DNA of 64,000 nucleotides from Pseudoalteromonas prydzensis (GCF_001661495.1 NZ_BDDT01000012.1:1-64000); one strand, 5' to 3'; numbered from the stretch's first letter, positions 7,819 to 16,596 are shown. The notes: generated from the letters alone by a model not told the origin. Numbers and translations are program-made.

Positions 7819-8700
7819 ATGAAAACTAAAAAACATCACTTAAGTTTAGTGGTTCTGGCTGGTGGGCTGGGCTCACGTTTTGGTGGTAATAAACAAATAG
7901 CTGAAATTGCCGGTCTTGGTTGTACCATAATGGAACTCAGTATTGCAGATGCCGTTGCCGCAGGGGTTACTCAAGTGGTATTAGTGATCAACCAAGCGGT
8001 GAGAAGTGAGATTGAGCATGTTATTTTACCGCGTTTACCTGTGGGTATAGAGGTTGTGCTTGTGGAGCAACGCATTGACTTAGTGCCCGAGCAATTTCAA
8101 GCTTTAGTGCAACAGCGAGAAAAGCCTTGGGGAACAGGTCATGCTTTATTGTGTGCTAAAGAGCATGTTCATAATCCAGCCATCGTTATTACTGCGGATG
8201 ATTACTATGGCGCGTCGTCGTTTTTATTACTTGCAGATCATTTTAAAAGTAACAATAGTTGGGCTATGGTTGGGTATCCAATTATTGATACCTTATCAGA
8301 GCAAGGGGGCGTGAATAGGGGCGTATGCCAGGTTAAAAATAACCAATTAGTTGATGTTGTTGAGTATTTAAATATTCAGAACGAGAACGGTCAAATAATA
8401 GGCGACAACCCACAGGGGAGACGTGAGGTGATCGCTGCGGATGCATTAGGGTCAATGAGTTTTTGGGCCATTACACCTGCATTATTTGACTCACTTGAAG
8501 CCGGTTTTTTGGCGTTTCTGCAAAAATATGACAACGGTGTCAGATTGGAGTATTATTTACCGGATCAAATTCAACATGCGATCACATCTAATCAGCAAAT
8601 AGTTACTATTTATACTGCTAAAGAGTCATGGTATGGAGTAACCTATAAATCAGAATTACAGGATGTTACAGGTAAATTATATGAATTACGTCATGGATGA
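7819..8700 (+). CDS. Sugar-phosphate nucleotidyltransferase
   Basis: The fold is that of the NTP_transferase family, which joins a sugar 1-phosphate to a nucleoside triphosphate. The signature GGLGSRFGG lies at about 15-23 and a metal-binding region ITADDYYG near 120. Length 293 residues is typical of single-domain members. The gene overlaps the start of an anomeric sugar kinase of the NahK type, and a GH109 N-acetylgalactosaminidase follows. I infer that it makes a UDP-HexNAc from the kinase product; the nucleotide and sugar cannot be read from sequence. Start ATG at 7819 agrees with the family N-terminus. Confidence 0.8.
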   Translation: MKTKKHHLSLVVLAGGLGSRFGGNKQIAEIAGLGCTIMELSIADAVAAGVTQVVLVINQAVRSEIEHVILPRLPVGIEVVLVEQRIDLVPEQFQALVQQREKPWGTGHALLCAKEHVHNPAIVITADDYYGASSFLLLADHFKSNNSWAMVGYPIIDTLSEQGGVNRGVCQVKNNQLVDVVEYLNIQNENGQIIGDNPQGRREVIAADALGSMSFWAITPALFDSLEAGFLAFLQKYDNGVRLEYYLPDQIQHAITSNQQIVTIYTAKESWYGVTYKSELQDVTGKLYELRHG

Positions 8701-9823
8701 AACAGCCCCGATCTTGCCTTTTCCCGGGCACAATAATAGCGAAGTAAGTATGAAGTCAAATTCCATTGCGGTTCACTTATCTGAAAGTTTTGGCCTTGGT
8801 AATGAAGAAGTCAGTTTGAAACCAATTGGTAGTGGTCACATTAATACTACTATGTTATTGACGGCACCCAAAAAATCATTAGTCGTACAAAAGCTGAATA
8901 CTGAGGTTTTTCCTGAGCCTGATATGCTGGTAAAAAATGCCCGCTTAATTGAACGTCATTTAACTAAAAAGCATCAGTCGGGTGATTATGACTTAGCGAT
9001 TATTCGCCATGTTCCGACCGTTGAAAATGGTTATTTAGTTGATTGTGATGATGGTGTTTGGCGTGCACTCGAATTTATTGGCGGCAGTTATAGTGAAGAT
9101 GTTGTGTTAAATACTTCACAAGCACAAACTGCAGCCAATGCATTTGGCCAATTTGCTGTTGCCTTGGAAGATTTTGATGCCAAGCAATTGCATCATGTCA
9201 TTCCTGATTTTCATAATTTGGCGATGCGTGCTGAAAAACTCAAAGCAGTGGTTGCAAGCGATCCGGTTAAGCGTTTAGCAAGTTGCCAAGCTGAAGTCGA
9301 TTTTTGTTTTGCACAGTTTGGACTCATTGATGAGCTTAAATTGTTAGCAGGCAATGTACCGGTTAGACCTTGCCATAATGATACTAAAATCAATAATATG
9401 TTGTTCTGCAATAAGTCACATGATGCCAAAGCAGTGATTGATTTAGACACCTGTATGCCAGGTTATTGGTTATATGACTTTGGTGATATGGTGCGTACCT
9501 TCTGTTCACCAGAGCAAGAAGATTCAACTAATTTAGATAACGTTTGTGTTCGCGAAGAAATTTTTGCGGCTGTAGTGAAAGGCTATGTCGAGCCTTTGAA
9601 AGATTTGATCACCGAGCAAGAAAAACAAAGCTTTTGGCTGGGTGCTAAGGTTATGACCTTTATGATTGGTTTGCGCTTTTTAACCGATTACATTGATGGC
9701 GATCATTACTTTGCTACTAAGCATGCTAACCATAATTTAGAACGTGCGCAAAATCAGTTTGCTTTATATCGTGATATTCTCGCCAAAAAGAGCACACTGA
9801 AAGCCATTTTAAGAGACGTGTAA
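8681..9823 (+). CDS. Anomeric sugar kinase, APH family, N-acetylhexosamine 1-kinase (NahK)-like
   Basis: The protein belongs to the aminoglycoside phosphotransferase fold. Its catalytic loop reads CHNDTKINNML, and its metal-binding segment reads VIDLDTCMPGYWLYDFGD. These resemble bifidobacterial N-acetylhexosamine 1-kinase more closely than antibiotic kinases. Expected reaction: GlcNAc or GalNAc plus ATP to the 1-phosphate. The start is not settled: ATG 8681 has ACAGG at good spacing and overlaps the nucleotidyltransferase by 20 bp, while 8693 and 8750 are also in frame. Translational coupling with the nucleotidyltransferase is likely. From 8681 it is 380 residues. Confidence 0.78.
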   Translation: MNYVMDETAPILPFPGHNNSEVSMKSNSIAVHLSESFGLGNEEVSLKPIGSGHINTTMLLTAPKKSLVVQKLNTEVFPEPDMLVKNARLIERHLTKKHQSGDYDLAIIRHVPTVENGYLVDCDDGVWRALEFIGGSYSEDVVLNTSQAQTAANAFGQFAVALEDFDAKQLHHVIPDFHNLAMRAEKLKAVVASDPVKRLASCQAEVDFCFAQFGLIDELKLLAGNVPVRPCHNDTKINNMLFCNKSHDAKAVIDLDTCMPGYWLYDFGDMVRTFCSPEQEDSTNLDNVCVREEIFAAVVKGYVEPLKDLITEQEKQSFWLGAKVMTFMIGLRFLTDYIDGDHYFATKHANHNLERAQNQFALYRDILAKKSTLKAILRDV

Positions 9824-10093
9824 TAAAGGTTAAAGGTTAAAGGTGCTAGGAAGATAAAGGTACTAGGGAAGTTACTAGGACCTAGCGCCTAAAAAACCTA
9901 GCACCTATGTTTTAAAGCGTAGGCGCGGCTTTGCGCCGCGAGGTTTATAAAATTCATGGTTAAAGCCATTTCCTACGTCGGCAGTTACGGTTAATGCTAG
10001 CCCCTGCTTTTCCTCTGTTATCTATCCTTATCTACTTTACCTGATCTTCTGTTTTAGGTAACTTGCAGTTAAGTAAATCCAAGGATAATAAGA
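9824..10093. repeat. Repeat spacer upstream of the GH109 gene
   Basis: Contains a CTAG-rich tract (9841-9907) with the same 17/12/7-bp CTAG spacing as at 3226-3262, a GTAG REP with GCGCGGC/GCCGCG stem (9919-9940) and its inverted partner with ATGG/CCAT stem (9951-9975). No gene is present. Confidence 0.8.
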
Positions 10094-11464
10094 ATGAAGC
10101 AGTTTAATCGTCGAGATTTTTTAAAAGCCGCCAGTGCAGCGGCTGCAGCTAGTGTGGTTGCAGGCTGTGCAAGTGGCGCTAATGGCAGTGCTATTGCTCC
10201 TATGCAACAAGGGCAATCGGTAATTGGCCTGATTGCACCAAAAATGGATGTAGTACGAGTTGGTTTTATTGGTGTTGGCCAGCGAGGCTTTGGCCATGTA
10301 AAGCACATGAGTCATATTGCTGGCACTGAAATCAAAGCAATTTGTGACACTCATAATGAAGTATTAGAACAATCTGCAAAATACCTTACCGATAAAGGGC
10401 TGGTAAAGCCTGCTCTGTATACGGGGTCAGATAACGCTTATCAAGAGATGCTTAATCGTGATGATATCGACATTGTAATCATCTCGACTCCGTGGGCATG
10501 GCATGCGCCTATGGCGATAGATACCATGAACAGTGGTAAGCATGCTTTTGTTGAAGTGCCGTTAGCACTCACAGTGGAAGAAATGTGGCAAATTGTTGAT
10601 ACCGCAGAGCGTACTCAGAAAAACTGTATGATGATGGAAAACGTCAATTATGGTCGTGATGAATTGATGGTATTGAATATGGTTCGCCAAGGCGTGTTTG
10701 GTGAGCTGTTACACGGTGAAGCTGCGTATATTCATGAGTTACGCTGGCAAATGAAAGAGATTGAACATAAAACCGGCTCGTGGCGCACAGCTTGGCATGC
10801 AAAACGTGATGGAAATTTGTATCCCACTCATGGCTTAGGTCCTGTGTCGCAATATATGAATATTAACCGTGGCGACCGCTTTGACTTTTTAACCTCGATG
10901 AGCTCGCCGGCGTTGGGCCGAAGTGCTTATGCGAAGAAAGAATTCCCAGCCGATCATCAACGTAATCAGCTTAATTATATTGCTGGTGATATGAACACCA
11001 CGCTCATAAAAACAGTCAAAGGCCGTAGTATTATGGTTCAACATGATACCACCACGCCAAGACCTTACTCGCGTCATAATTTAATTCAAGGCACTAATGG
11101 GGTGTTTGCCGGTTTTCCAAATCGTATCGCCTTAGAAAATGGTGGCTCGAAAAGCTTCCATGAGTGGGATTACGAAATGGCTGATTGGTATAAAAAATAT
11201 GATCATCCTCTGTGGCTGAAAATGGGCGAAGAAGCACAGCGTAATGGCGGTCACGGTGGTATGGACTTCTTAATGTTTTGGCGGATGATTTATTGCCTGC
11301 GCAATGGTGAAGCGCTCGATCAGGATGTATACGATGGCGCCGCTTGGTCTGTGATATCGCCGTTATCAGCAGAGTCAGTGAGTAACCGTAGTGCATCAAT
11401 TGATATTCCCGATTTTACCCGCGGGGCGTGGCAAAGTGCCAAACCGCTAGGGATAGTTGGTTGA
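10094..11464 (+). CDS. GH109 alpha-N-acetylgalactosaminidase, Gfo/Idh/MocA fold, Tat-exported
   Basis: GH109 enzymes release alpha-linked GalNAc by an NAD-dependent oxidation, elimination and reduction cycle. The N-terminus has a twin-arginine motif RRDFLKAAS (6-14) and a possible lipobox VAGC (Cys25), so the folded, cofactor-loaded enzyme is probably Tat-exported and perhaps lipidated. The Rossmann motif GVGQRG lies at 60-65. Family signatures STPWAWHAP, MMENVNYGR and YPTHGLGPVSQY are all present. Length 456 residues is normal. From memory the sequence is very close to Shewanella GH109 proteins. The two genes upstream could activate released GalNAc. It starts at ATG 10094, after AAGGATAATAAGA. 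Confidence 0.9.
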   Translation: MKQFNRRDFLKAASAAAAASVVAGCASGANGSAIAPMQQGQSVIGLIAPKMDVVRVGFIGVGQRGFGHVKHMSHIAGTEIKAICDTHNEVLEQSAKYLTDKGLVKPALYTGSDNAYQEMLNRDDIDIVIISTPWAWHAPMAIDTMNSGKHAFVEVPLALTVEEMWQIVDTAERTQKNCMMMENVNYGRDELMVLNMVRQGVFGELLHGEAAYIHELRWQMKEIEHKTGSWRTAWHAKRDGNLYPTHGLGPVSQYMNINRGDRFDFLTSMSSPALGRSAYAKKEFPADHQRNQLNYIAGDMNTTLIKTVKGRSIMVQHDTTTPRPYSRHNLIQGTNGVFAGFPNRIALENGGSKSFHEWDYEMADWYKKYDHPLWLKMGEEAQRNGGHGGMDFLMFWRMIYCLRNGEALDQDVYDGAAWSVISPLSAESVSNRSASIDIPDFTRGAWQSAKPLGIVG

Positions 11465-11980
11465 GGATAGGGGTTCTAGGGAAGTGACTAGGTTCTAGGA
11501 GCTAGGTTAAAGTTAGCATCGGTGTTTGGGTTTATTGTAGTCGGGGCTTTATGCCGCGCAAGCCACGAGCCACGAGCGTCGGGCTGCGCGAGGTAAACTC
11601 GAGCCTACGGGGTGGCATCGGTGTTTGGATTTGCGTAGGCGCGGCTTTATGCCGCGCAAGCTTATAAGTGACTTATTCACAAAGAGGTTAAGAGGCGCTG
11701 CGCTTAAGAGGTAAATAAAGGGATTAGGCACTAGATAAGTGACAAGGTACTGGGCTTTACCTTGCCTTCTCGGTGTAGCGCGAAGCGCCTCAGTGCTCTC
11801 GGTAGTAAAGTTTTTTAGTAAATTATTCACCACAGAGGAAGAGATTAAAGGAACAAAGTTCAGTTGGGGTTATGCCGCGCGGCTGACAAAATTCATGGCT
11901 ACAGCCATTTCCTACCTCGTGAGGATAAGATTGGTATTTTCTGAAGGTTACGTGAAGGTATTACAGATGACTAAACGGTA
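11465..11980. repeat. Repeat-mosaic spacer between GH109 and darP
   Basis: No gene is seen. Content: a CTAG tract with three 7-bp-spaced copies (11476-11508); REPs at 11537-11559 and 11635-11657 with GGC-TTTAT-GCC loops; two copies of the heptamer AGCCACG (from 11560); an inverted REP variant with CGAG/CTCG stem ending at 11607; a TTCACAAAGAGG block (11667-11720); a block beginning CGGTGTAGCGCGAAGCGCC (11767-11860); and an inverted REP (11889-11915). Confidence 0.8.
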
Positions 11981-12028
11981 ATTGCCTATAAATAGCGAGT
12001 GTTTATACTCAGGCTGTATATAGGCAAT
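11981..12028 (-). terminator. Inverted repeat, possible terminator of darP
   Basis: ATTGCCTATA (11981-11990) pairs perfectly with TATAGGCAAT (12019-12028). It lies 20 bp past the darP stop on the minus strand. There is no T-run, so its role as a terminator is uncertain. Confidence 0.45.
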
Positions 12029-12047
12029 TTATTACATTACATGTAGC

Positions 12048-12575
12048 TTATCGCATGATGCTTTCTTTAAGGTACTGAAATAGCTCTTTGTAGCCTTTAG
12101 CTGGCTTTTCAATTTTCACTTCTTTTGCAGCATTACGAATTAATTGTCGTAATTTTTGACGATCAATGGCTGGGTGTTGCTCTACGGTTTGGTTTACTAG
12201 ATCATCACCTTGGGCAATTAAATCATCACGCAGTTGCTCAATTTTTTTAATCAATACTTCTGCTTGATTATTTTTATTAAGCATAACGTCGATAATAGCG
12301 TTGATCTCATCGATATTTTCCACAGTTCGCAACGTTTTTGCGATGTAATTTAAGTGACGACGGTATGCATCACTTTTGTTACTGATTTTGTCAGCAACAA
12401 CCATTGCCGCTTTTAAATCGTCATTTAAGGGTAAGCGCTCGCGCTGTTTTTTCCCCATTTTGGCAATTTCAGCACCTAACTGATGAAACTCTTGCGCTTC
12501 GCGCTTTAGCTCACTTTTTGATATATAGATAATTTCTTCTTCAATTTCAGCAGGCTTGCCTTTTTTCTTCGCCAT
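12048..12575 (-). CDS. darP: Dual-action ribosomal maturation protein DarP (YjgA family)
   Basis: DarP/YjgA associates with 50S assembly intermediates and helps form the peptidyl transferase centre. The 175-residue, highly charged helical protein has the family motifs KSELKREAQEFHQLG near the N-terminus and KGYKELFQYLKE at the C-terminus, and normal length. It starts with the usual MAKKKGKP tail. It diverges from pmbA across 145 bp, the conserved gammaproteobacterial arrangement, so the two probably use back-to-back promoters in that gap. Confidence 0.92.
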   Translation of the reverse strand: MAKKKGKPAEIEEEIIYISKSELKREAQEFHQLGAEIAKMGKKQRERLPLNDDLKAAMVVADKISNKSDAYRRHLNYIAKTLRTVENIDEINAIIDVMLNKNNQAEVLIKKIEQLRDDLIAQGDDLVNQTVEQHPAIDRQKLRQLIRNAAKEVKIEKPAKGYKELFQYLKESIMR

Positions 12576-12720
12576 GAGGGACTCATATGATAACGTTAAC
12601 TGTGTTTATTATACTTGATTCTTTTAATGATTAATATTAGCTGATGCAATGCAGTGAGTGTGTTAGCATTTAAGTATTATGATTGCGCCCGCAAAACGCT
12701 CTAAGCTCAGGACTAAAAAG

Positions 12721-14070
12721 ATGAAAAGCCAACAGCAAGATCCTATTTATACGCAAATTTCTCAAATTAAAGATGCCGTTGCCGAAGTGTTAGAACACGC
12801 TAAAAAACTCGGCGCTACGGGCGCTGAAGCCGCGATGTCGAGCACCTCTGGTTTATCTGTCAGTACGCGCATGGGGGAAGTCGAAACAATCGAATTTAAC
12901 CAAGATGGCGGCTTAGGGATCAGCGTCTATGTTGGTAATCATAAAGGCTCAGCGTCAACCGCTGACTTAAACCCGAAAACGTTACGCACAGTGGTTGAAA
13001 AAGCCATTGATATTGCTAAATTTACCTCAGATGATCCGCACAATGGTGTTGCTGATAAAGCATTACTTGAGTTTGCTCCACTTGATTTAGATTTATATCA
13101 TCCATGGGATGTTAGCCCTGAGCAAGGTATTGAGCTTTGCCATGCTGCAGAGCAAGCAGCGCTTAATGCTGATGCACGTATTGTAAATTCTGATGGTGCG
13201 AGTTTCTCATCACATCAAGGTTTGCGAGTGTATGGTAATAGCCATGGTTTAATTACCGGTTACCCACGCACGCGCCACAGCATTAGTACTATGGTGATTG
13301 GTAAAGACGGCGAGCAAATGCAGCGAGATTCGGCCTATACCGTTGCGCGTGACCAAGCTGGATTAAATGATGCGGCAGCGGTTGGACTTGAAGCCGCTCA
13401 TGAAACGTTAGCAAAACTTAATAGCCAAAAGCTAGGCACCATGAAAGTGCCTGTTGTGTTTCGTGCTGATATTGCCAATTCTTTATTTGGCCATTTGGTA
13501 TCGGCAATTGGTGGTGGTGCGCTATATCGTAAATCGAGCTTTTTACTCGATAGCCTTGGCAACCAAGTATTCAATAATTGCGTTAATATTGCAGAGCGCC
13601 CGCATATATTAAAAGGCTTAGCGTCTTCACCTTTTGACAGTGAAGGGGTGAAAACCATTGACCGCGAAATTATCCAAGGTGGCGAGTTACAAACATATCT
13701 ATTAGCAAGCTACGCAGCGCGTAAAATGAATATGACACCAACCGGCCATGCTGGTGGCATTCATAACTGGCTAGTTGAGCAAACTCACGCTGATTTAGCT
13801 GCGTTGTTAAAAACAATGGGTACCGGTTTATTGGTCACTGAGTTAATGGGCCAAGGCGTTAATACCGTTACGGGTGATTACTCGCGAGGCGCAGCTGGTT
13901 TTTGGGTTGAAAATGGTGAGATAAAATACCCAGTAAGCGAGATTACCATTGCAGGTAAGCTGCAAGATATGTTTAAAGGCATCAGCGGCATAGGTGGCGA
14001 CATAGAGCGTCGCGGTGGTATTCAAACCGGCTCTGTATTGATTGAACAAATGCAGATTGCGGGAAGTTAG
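12721..14070 (+). CDS. pmbA: Metalloprotease PmbA (TldE)
   Basis: PmbA/TldE forms the heterodimeric TldD-TldE zinc protease that matures microcin B17 and degrades unfolded peptides; tldD is not in this window. PmbA itself lacks the HExxH zinc site, as expected for TldE. Conserved stretches include GAEAAMS, VSTRMGEVE, GHAGGIHNW and MGTGLLVTELMGQGVN. The reading frame is open from an ATG at 12679, but 12721 is preferred: it has AGGAC at correct spacing and gives 449 residues, matching the E. coli length of about 450. Confidence 0.93.
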   Translation: MKSQQQDPIYTQISQIKDAVAEVLEHAKKLGATGAEAAMSSTSGLSVSTRMGEVETIEFNQDGGLGISVYVGNHKGSASTADLNPKTLRTVVEKAIDIAKFTSDDPHNGVADKALLEFAPLDLDLYHPWDVSPEQGIELCHAAEQAALNADARIVNSDGASFSSHQGLRVYGNSHGLITGYPRTRHSISTMVIGKDGEQMQRDSAYTVARDQAGLNDAAAVGLEAAHETLAKLNSQKLGTMKVPVVFRADIANSLFGHLVSAIGGGALYRKSSFLLDSLGNQVFNNCVNIAERPHILKGLASSPFDSEGVKTIDREIIQGGELQTYLLASYAARKMNMTPTGHAGGIHNWLVEQTHADLAALLKTMGTGLLVTELMGQGVNTVTGDYSRGAAGFWVENGEIKYPVSEITIAGKLQDMFKGISGIGGDIERRGGIQTGSVLIEQMQIAGS

Positions 14071-14345
14071 GTTAAAGTCATAAGCTATAAGTTTTAAGTT
14101 TTGATCGGTGTTTTAATTTGCGTAGGCGCGGCTTTATGCCGCGCGGTTGTAATATCTTCTCGGTGTAGCGCGAAGCGCCTCTGTGCTCTCGGTGGTAAAG
14201 TTTTTTAGTAAATTATTCACCGCAGAGGACACAGAGTTCACAGAGGAAGAGATTAAAGGAACAAGTTCACCGCGCAAATTTTTTTAAAGGCACTAGGTTC
14301 AAGGAAAGAGACTCGGTGCTGCCCTAAAACCTAGCGCCTCTATCC
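14071..14345. repeat. Repeat-mosaic spacer between pmbA and the VOC gene
   Basis: REP 14122-14144 with GCGCGGC-TTTAT-GCCGCGC stem, then a second copy of the CGGTGTAGCGCGAAGCGCC block (14155-14268), which contains the extra sequence GACACAGAGTTCACAG missing from the copy at 11.8 kb, then a CTAG-like decayed tract (14283-14345). The remaining bases to 14445 form the VOC gene leader. No gene is seen. Confidence 0.78.
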
Positions 14346-14445
14346 TAATACCTTTCACTTCTAAACTTTTTATAAAAAACACTTTACCTCAATATTACTT
14401 GAGGTTTTATTGTGGCTTTAATTACTTATATAAAGGAACTTAATT

Positions 14446-14862
14446 ATGTATTTAGAGCACGTGAACTTGGTCGTTGATGATGTTGAAGCTATGCTGCATT
14501 TTTATAAGGCGGCGTTTCCGCACTGGTCTATAAGAAGTCAAGGCGAAGGGGAGTGGTACGGTAAACCACGAAAATGGTTGCACTTTGGCGATGACTTTCA
14601 GTATTTAGCATTGAGTGATCATGGTGAACAACACAACCGTGATTTAACTGGGCACCAAATTGGTTTGGCGCATTTTGCCTATGTTACAAATAATATTGCA
14701 GCGGTTATTTCGCGTTTAGAAAACGCAGGTTACAGTATTGATAAGCCTGGTGCGGTAAATCCATTTCGCAAAAATGTCTATTTTATTGACCCAGCAGGGT
14801 TTGAAGTTGAGTTTGTTGAGTATTTAAGCGATATACCCAATGAGCGCAATAACGATTTATAA
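14446..14862 (+). CDS. VOC-superfamily (glyoxalase/bleomycin-resistance fold) protein
   Basis: The 138-residue protein has the two beta-alpha-beta-beta-beta modules of the vicinal oxygen chelate fold. It starts MYLEHVNLVVDDVEAMLHFY, with a first metal-ligand histidine at position 5, and ends with DPAGFEVEFVEYL, where the last glutamate would be the final ligand. VOC proteins include lyases, dioxygenases and binding proteins, so the reaction cannot be named. The gene stands alone: AAGGAACTTAATT before the ATG is a good ribosome site, and a REP begins 5 bp after the stop. Confidence 0.78.
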   Translation: MYLEHVNLVVDDVEAMLHFYKAAFPHWSIRSQGEGEWYGKPRKWLHFGDDFQYLALSDHGEQHNRDLTGHQIGLAHFAYVTNNIAAVISRLENAGYSIDKPGAVNPFRKNVYFIDPAGFEVEFVEYLSDIPNERNNDL

Positions 14863-14866
14863 AATC

Positions 14867-15002
14867 GCGTCAGCAAGCTTAACGCCTACGGGTGTAAACG
14901 GTTAATTTCAGTGTTTAATTACTCACTTGTAGGCGAGTGGCTTGCCACCGCAATATTCAATATTGTTTCGGTGTTTTTTGCGTCAGCAAGCTTAACGCCT
15001 AT
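14867..15002. repeat. REP cluster after the VOC gene (3 elements)
   Basis: RAYT-type REPs at 14867-14889 (inverted), 14929-14951 (+) and 14980-15002 (inverted, head CTAT instead of CTAC). They are the same family as those flanking the transposase at 4.4 kb. They lie between two convergent genes. Confidence 0.85.
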
Positions 15003-15032
15003 AGGTGTTAAGCTTTAACTGTGTTTTACCCA

Positions 15033-15689
15033 CTAATGTTTATTCATATCTTGCCAGCTGGTTTTAAGGCTGTTGGCAAAAGAGACAAACTTTTCCTTAA
15101 TGGTTCGTTTGATTTTAATTTCTACAGATCCAAGCACCACTTTACCTTCGATAGTAATGGTTGGCCCTTGCTGCTTGTTCAGTGACACCGATTTGTTTTC
15201 AACACTGCCAATAATACTGAATAGTTTTGATACGACATTGACGTGCTCTGGTACGTAAATTTGATCACTGCCAAGCAAGCAATTAACATGCAGGGTGATA
15301 TTTTGATGCTGAAATATGGCATCAGTAAAATCAAGTTCAATAGAACCCAGTAAGTTAGTAAGATGAATTTCTTTTGGCACTACCCATTGTCCACTGCGCT
15401 CGTTTGAGCCCAAAATACTACGAAGATGCAATGCTTCATCGCCGCTTTTATTACTATAGTTTGGGCTAAACTGTGCACGCTTTTCCGACTGGTAACTACT
15501 ATCGGTAGTGAGTTCAAGATCACTAACCAAATCAATTAAGCTTTGGTTATTTTTTGCTTCCATTGCTTGGTCTAATCGTCGCTCAAATGCCTCGGCTGAA
15601 ATAACTGCATGACTGTAGTTATAAATTAATTGATCAATAACTTGTTCGCGCACTTGCTCAATTGGGCGATCTTCTAGTTTTACAGTCAT
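15033..15689 (-). CDS. DUF1707/LiaF-like envelope stress-associated protein
   Basis: The N-terminal 60 residues (DRPIEQVREQVIDQLIYNY to DLVSDLEL) form a helical DUF1707/SHOCT-like module. The C-terminal half resembles the cell-wall-active antibiotic response domain of LiaF, with its repeated LGS-type turns (ILGSNER, LLGSIELD, LLGSDQI, VLGSVEIKI) that suggest a beta-solenoid. No signal peptide or membrane segment is visible. Length is 218 residues. In Firmicutes LiaF restrains the LiaRS cell-wall sensor; no such partner is adjacent here, so the role is open. The ribosome site AAGGAATACGCC precedes the ATG. It diverges from the BON gene. Confidence 0.68.
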   Translation of the reverse strand: MTVKLEDRPIEQVREQVIDQLIYNYSHAVISAEAFERRLDQAMEAKNNQSLIDLVSDLELTTDSSYQSEKRAQFSPNYSNKSGDEALHLRSILGSNERSGQWVVPKEIHLTNLLGSIELDFTDAIFQHQNITLHVNCLLGSDQIYVPEHVNVVSKLFSIIGSVENKSVSLNKQQGPTITIEGKVVLGSVEIKIKRTIKEKFVSFANSLKTSWQDMNKH

Positions 15690-16032
15690 GGCGTATTCCT
15701 TATAAGTGATGCTGTTGGTGTATATGTACGATTACTTTGTAATGCTGTAACTAAAGCAAGGCTTAGGCCATTATTTAATTCATTAATAATCAGTTATTTA
15801 GGTTTTATGCTGTTGAATGAGTTTGTTATATTAACGACAGATTAACGAATAATGCTATTAAATAGTTAATTTTGCAACGACCAGAATAAATTACCGAGCA
15901 GTCGGTAAATTCTTACCAAGCTAAAATGCAAGATTATATAGATTTAAATTTAAGTGTTTGATTTTAAATTATTTTAAAGTTGGCCTGATGTTCGCATTAA
16001 TCATATTGTCTTTAATCAAAAGGAGAAAGATT
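15690..16032. promoter_or_regulatory. Divergent regulatory region with TTACCGA/TCGGTAA operator-like repeat
   Basis: The 343-bp gap between the LiaF-like and BON genes has no ORF. It contains TTACCGAGCAGTCGGTAA at 15891-15908, a perfect 7-bp inverted repeat with a 4-nt centre, 125 bp upstream of the BON start. This has the size and shape of a dimeric repressor operator. No regulator gene is adjacent. Confidence 0.5.
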
Positions 16033-16596
16033 ATGAAAACATTTAACAAATCAATTATCGCTGCGTTAGTTCTTGGTACTACTGCTATGGGTGCTCAAGC
16101 AAGTAGCTGGGAAAATGAAAGTAAAGATGCTTGGATTGATGGAAAGGCAGAAACAGTTCTACTAATGAACACAAATCTAAACAACTTTGACATTAACACT
16201 GATGTAAAAAATGGCAAGGTAGTACTTACCGGTAAAGTTGAGAGCGATTTAGATAAAGAGCTAGCTGAAGAGCTTGTATTAAGCCTTGATGGCGTAACTG
16301 ATGTTGATAACAAGCTGACAGTTGTTAAAAATGTTGATACAAAAAACAAGAAAATGAAGTCTGATAGTACTGAAAGTGACTTAACGGACGCTAAAATTAC
16401 TACTGTTATCACGACTCGATTCTTGTTCAACTCTGAAGTGGGCGGTACCGATATTGATGTAGATACAGATAAAGGTGTGGTAACACTAAATGGTACAGTT
16501 GGCTCTGATGCTGAAAAACAACTAGCGGTGAAAATTGCTAAGAATGCTGAAGATGTTCGCGATGTAGTTGATAACTTAACTATTGTAGCTGAATAA
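16033..16596 (+). CDS. Periplasmic protein with two BON domains (OsmY-like)
   Basis: BON domains bind phospholipid or other envelope ligands; OsmY is a stress-induced periplasmic chaperone of this type. The start at 16033 is chosen because AGGAGAAAGATT precedes it and it gives a clean signal peptide (MKTFNKSIIAALVLGTTAMG, cleaved after AQA near residue 23). The mature part has two BON repeats: VLLMNTNLN to VDNKLTVV (about 40-100) and ITTVITTRFLF to VDNLTIV (about 120-185). Length is 187 residues. A small membrane peptide gene follows, suggesting a stress-induced transcript. Confidence 0.85.
   Translation: MKTFNKSIIAALVLGTTAMGAQASSWENESKDAWIDGKAETVLLMNTNLNNFDINTDVKNGKVVLTGKVESDLDKELAEELVLSLDGVTDVDNKLTVVKNVDTKNKKMKSDSTESDLTDAKITTVITTRFLFNSEVGGTDIDVDTDKGVVTLNGTVGSDAEKQLAVKIAKNAEDVRDVVDNLTIVAE

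Noticed and set aside
11549..11981. ORFs on both strands (94 and 80 residues) in the GH109-darP spacer
   Set aside because: They are made of repeat blocks and REPs, overlap each other and lack ribosome sites.
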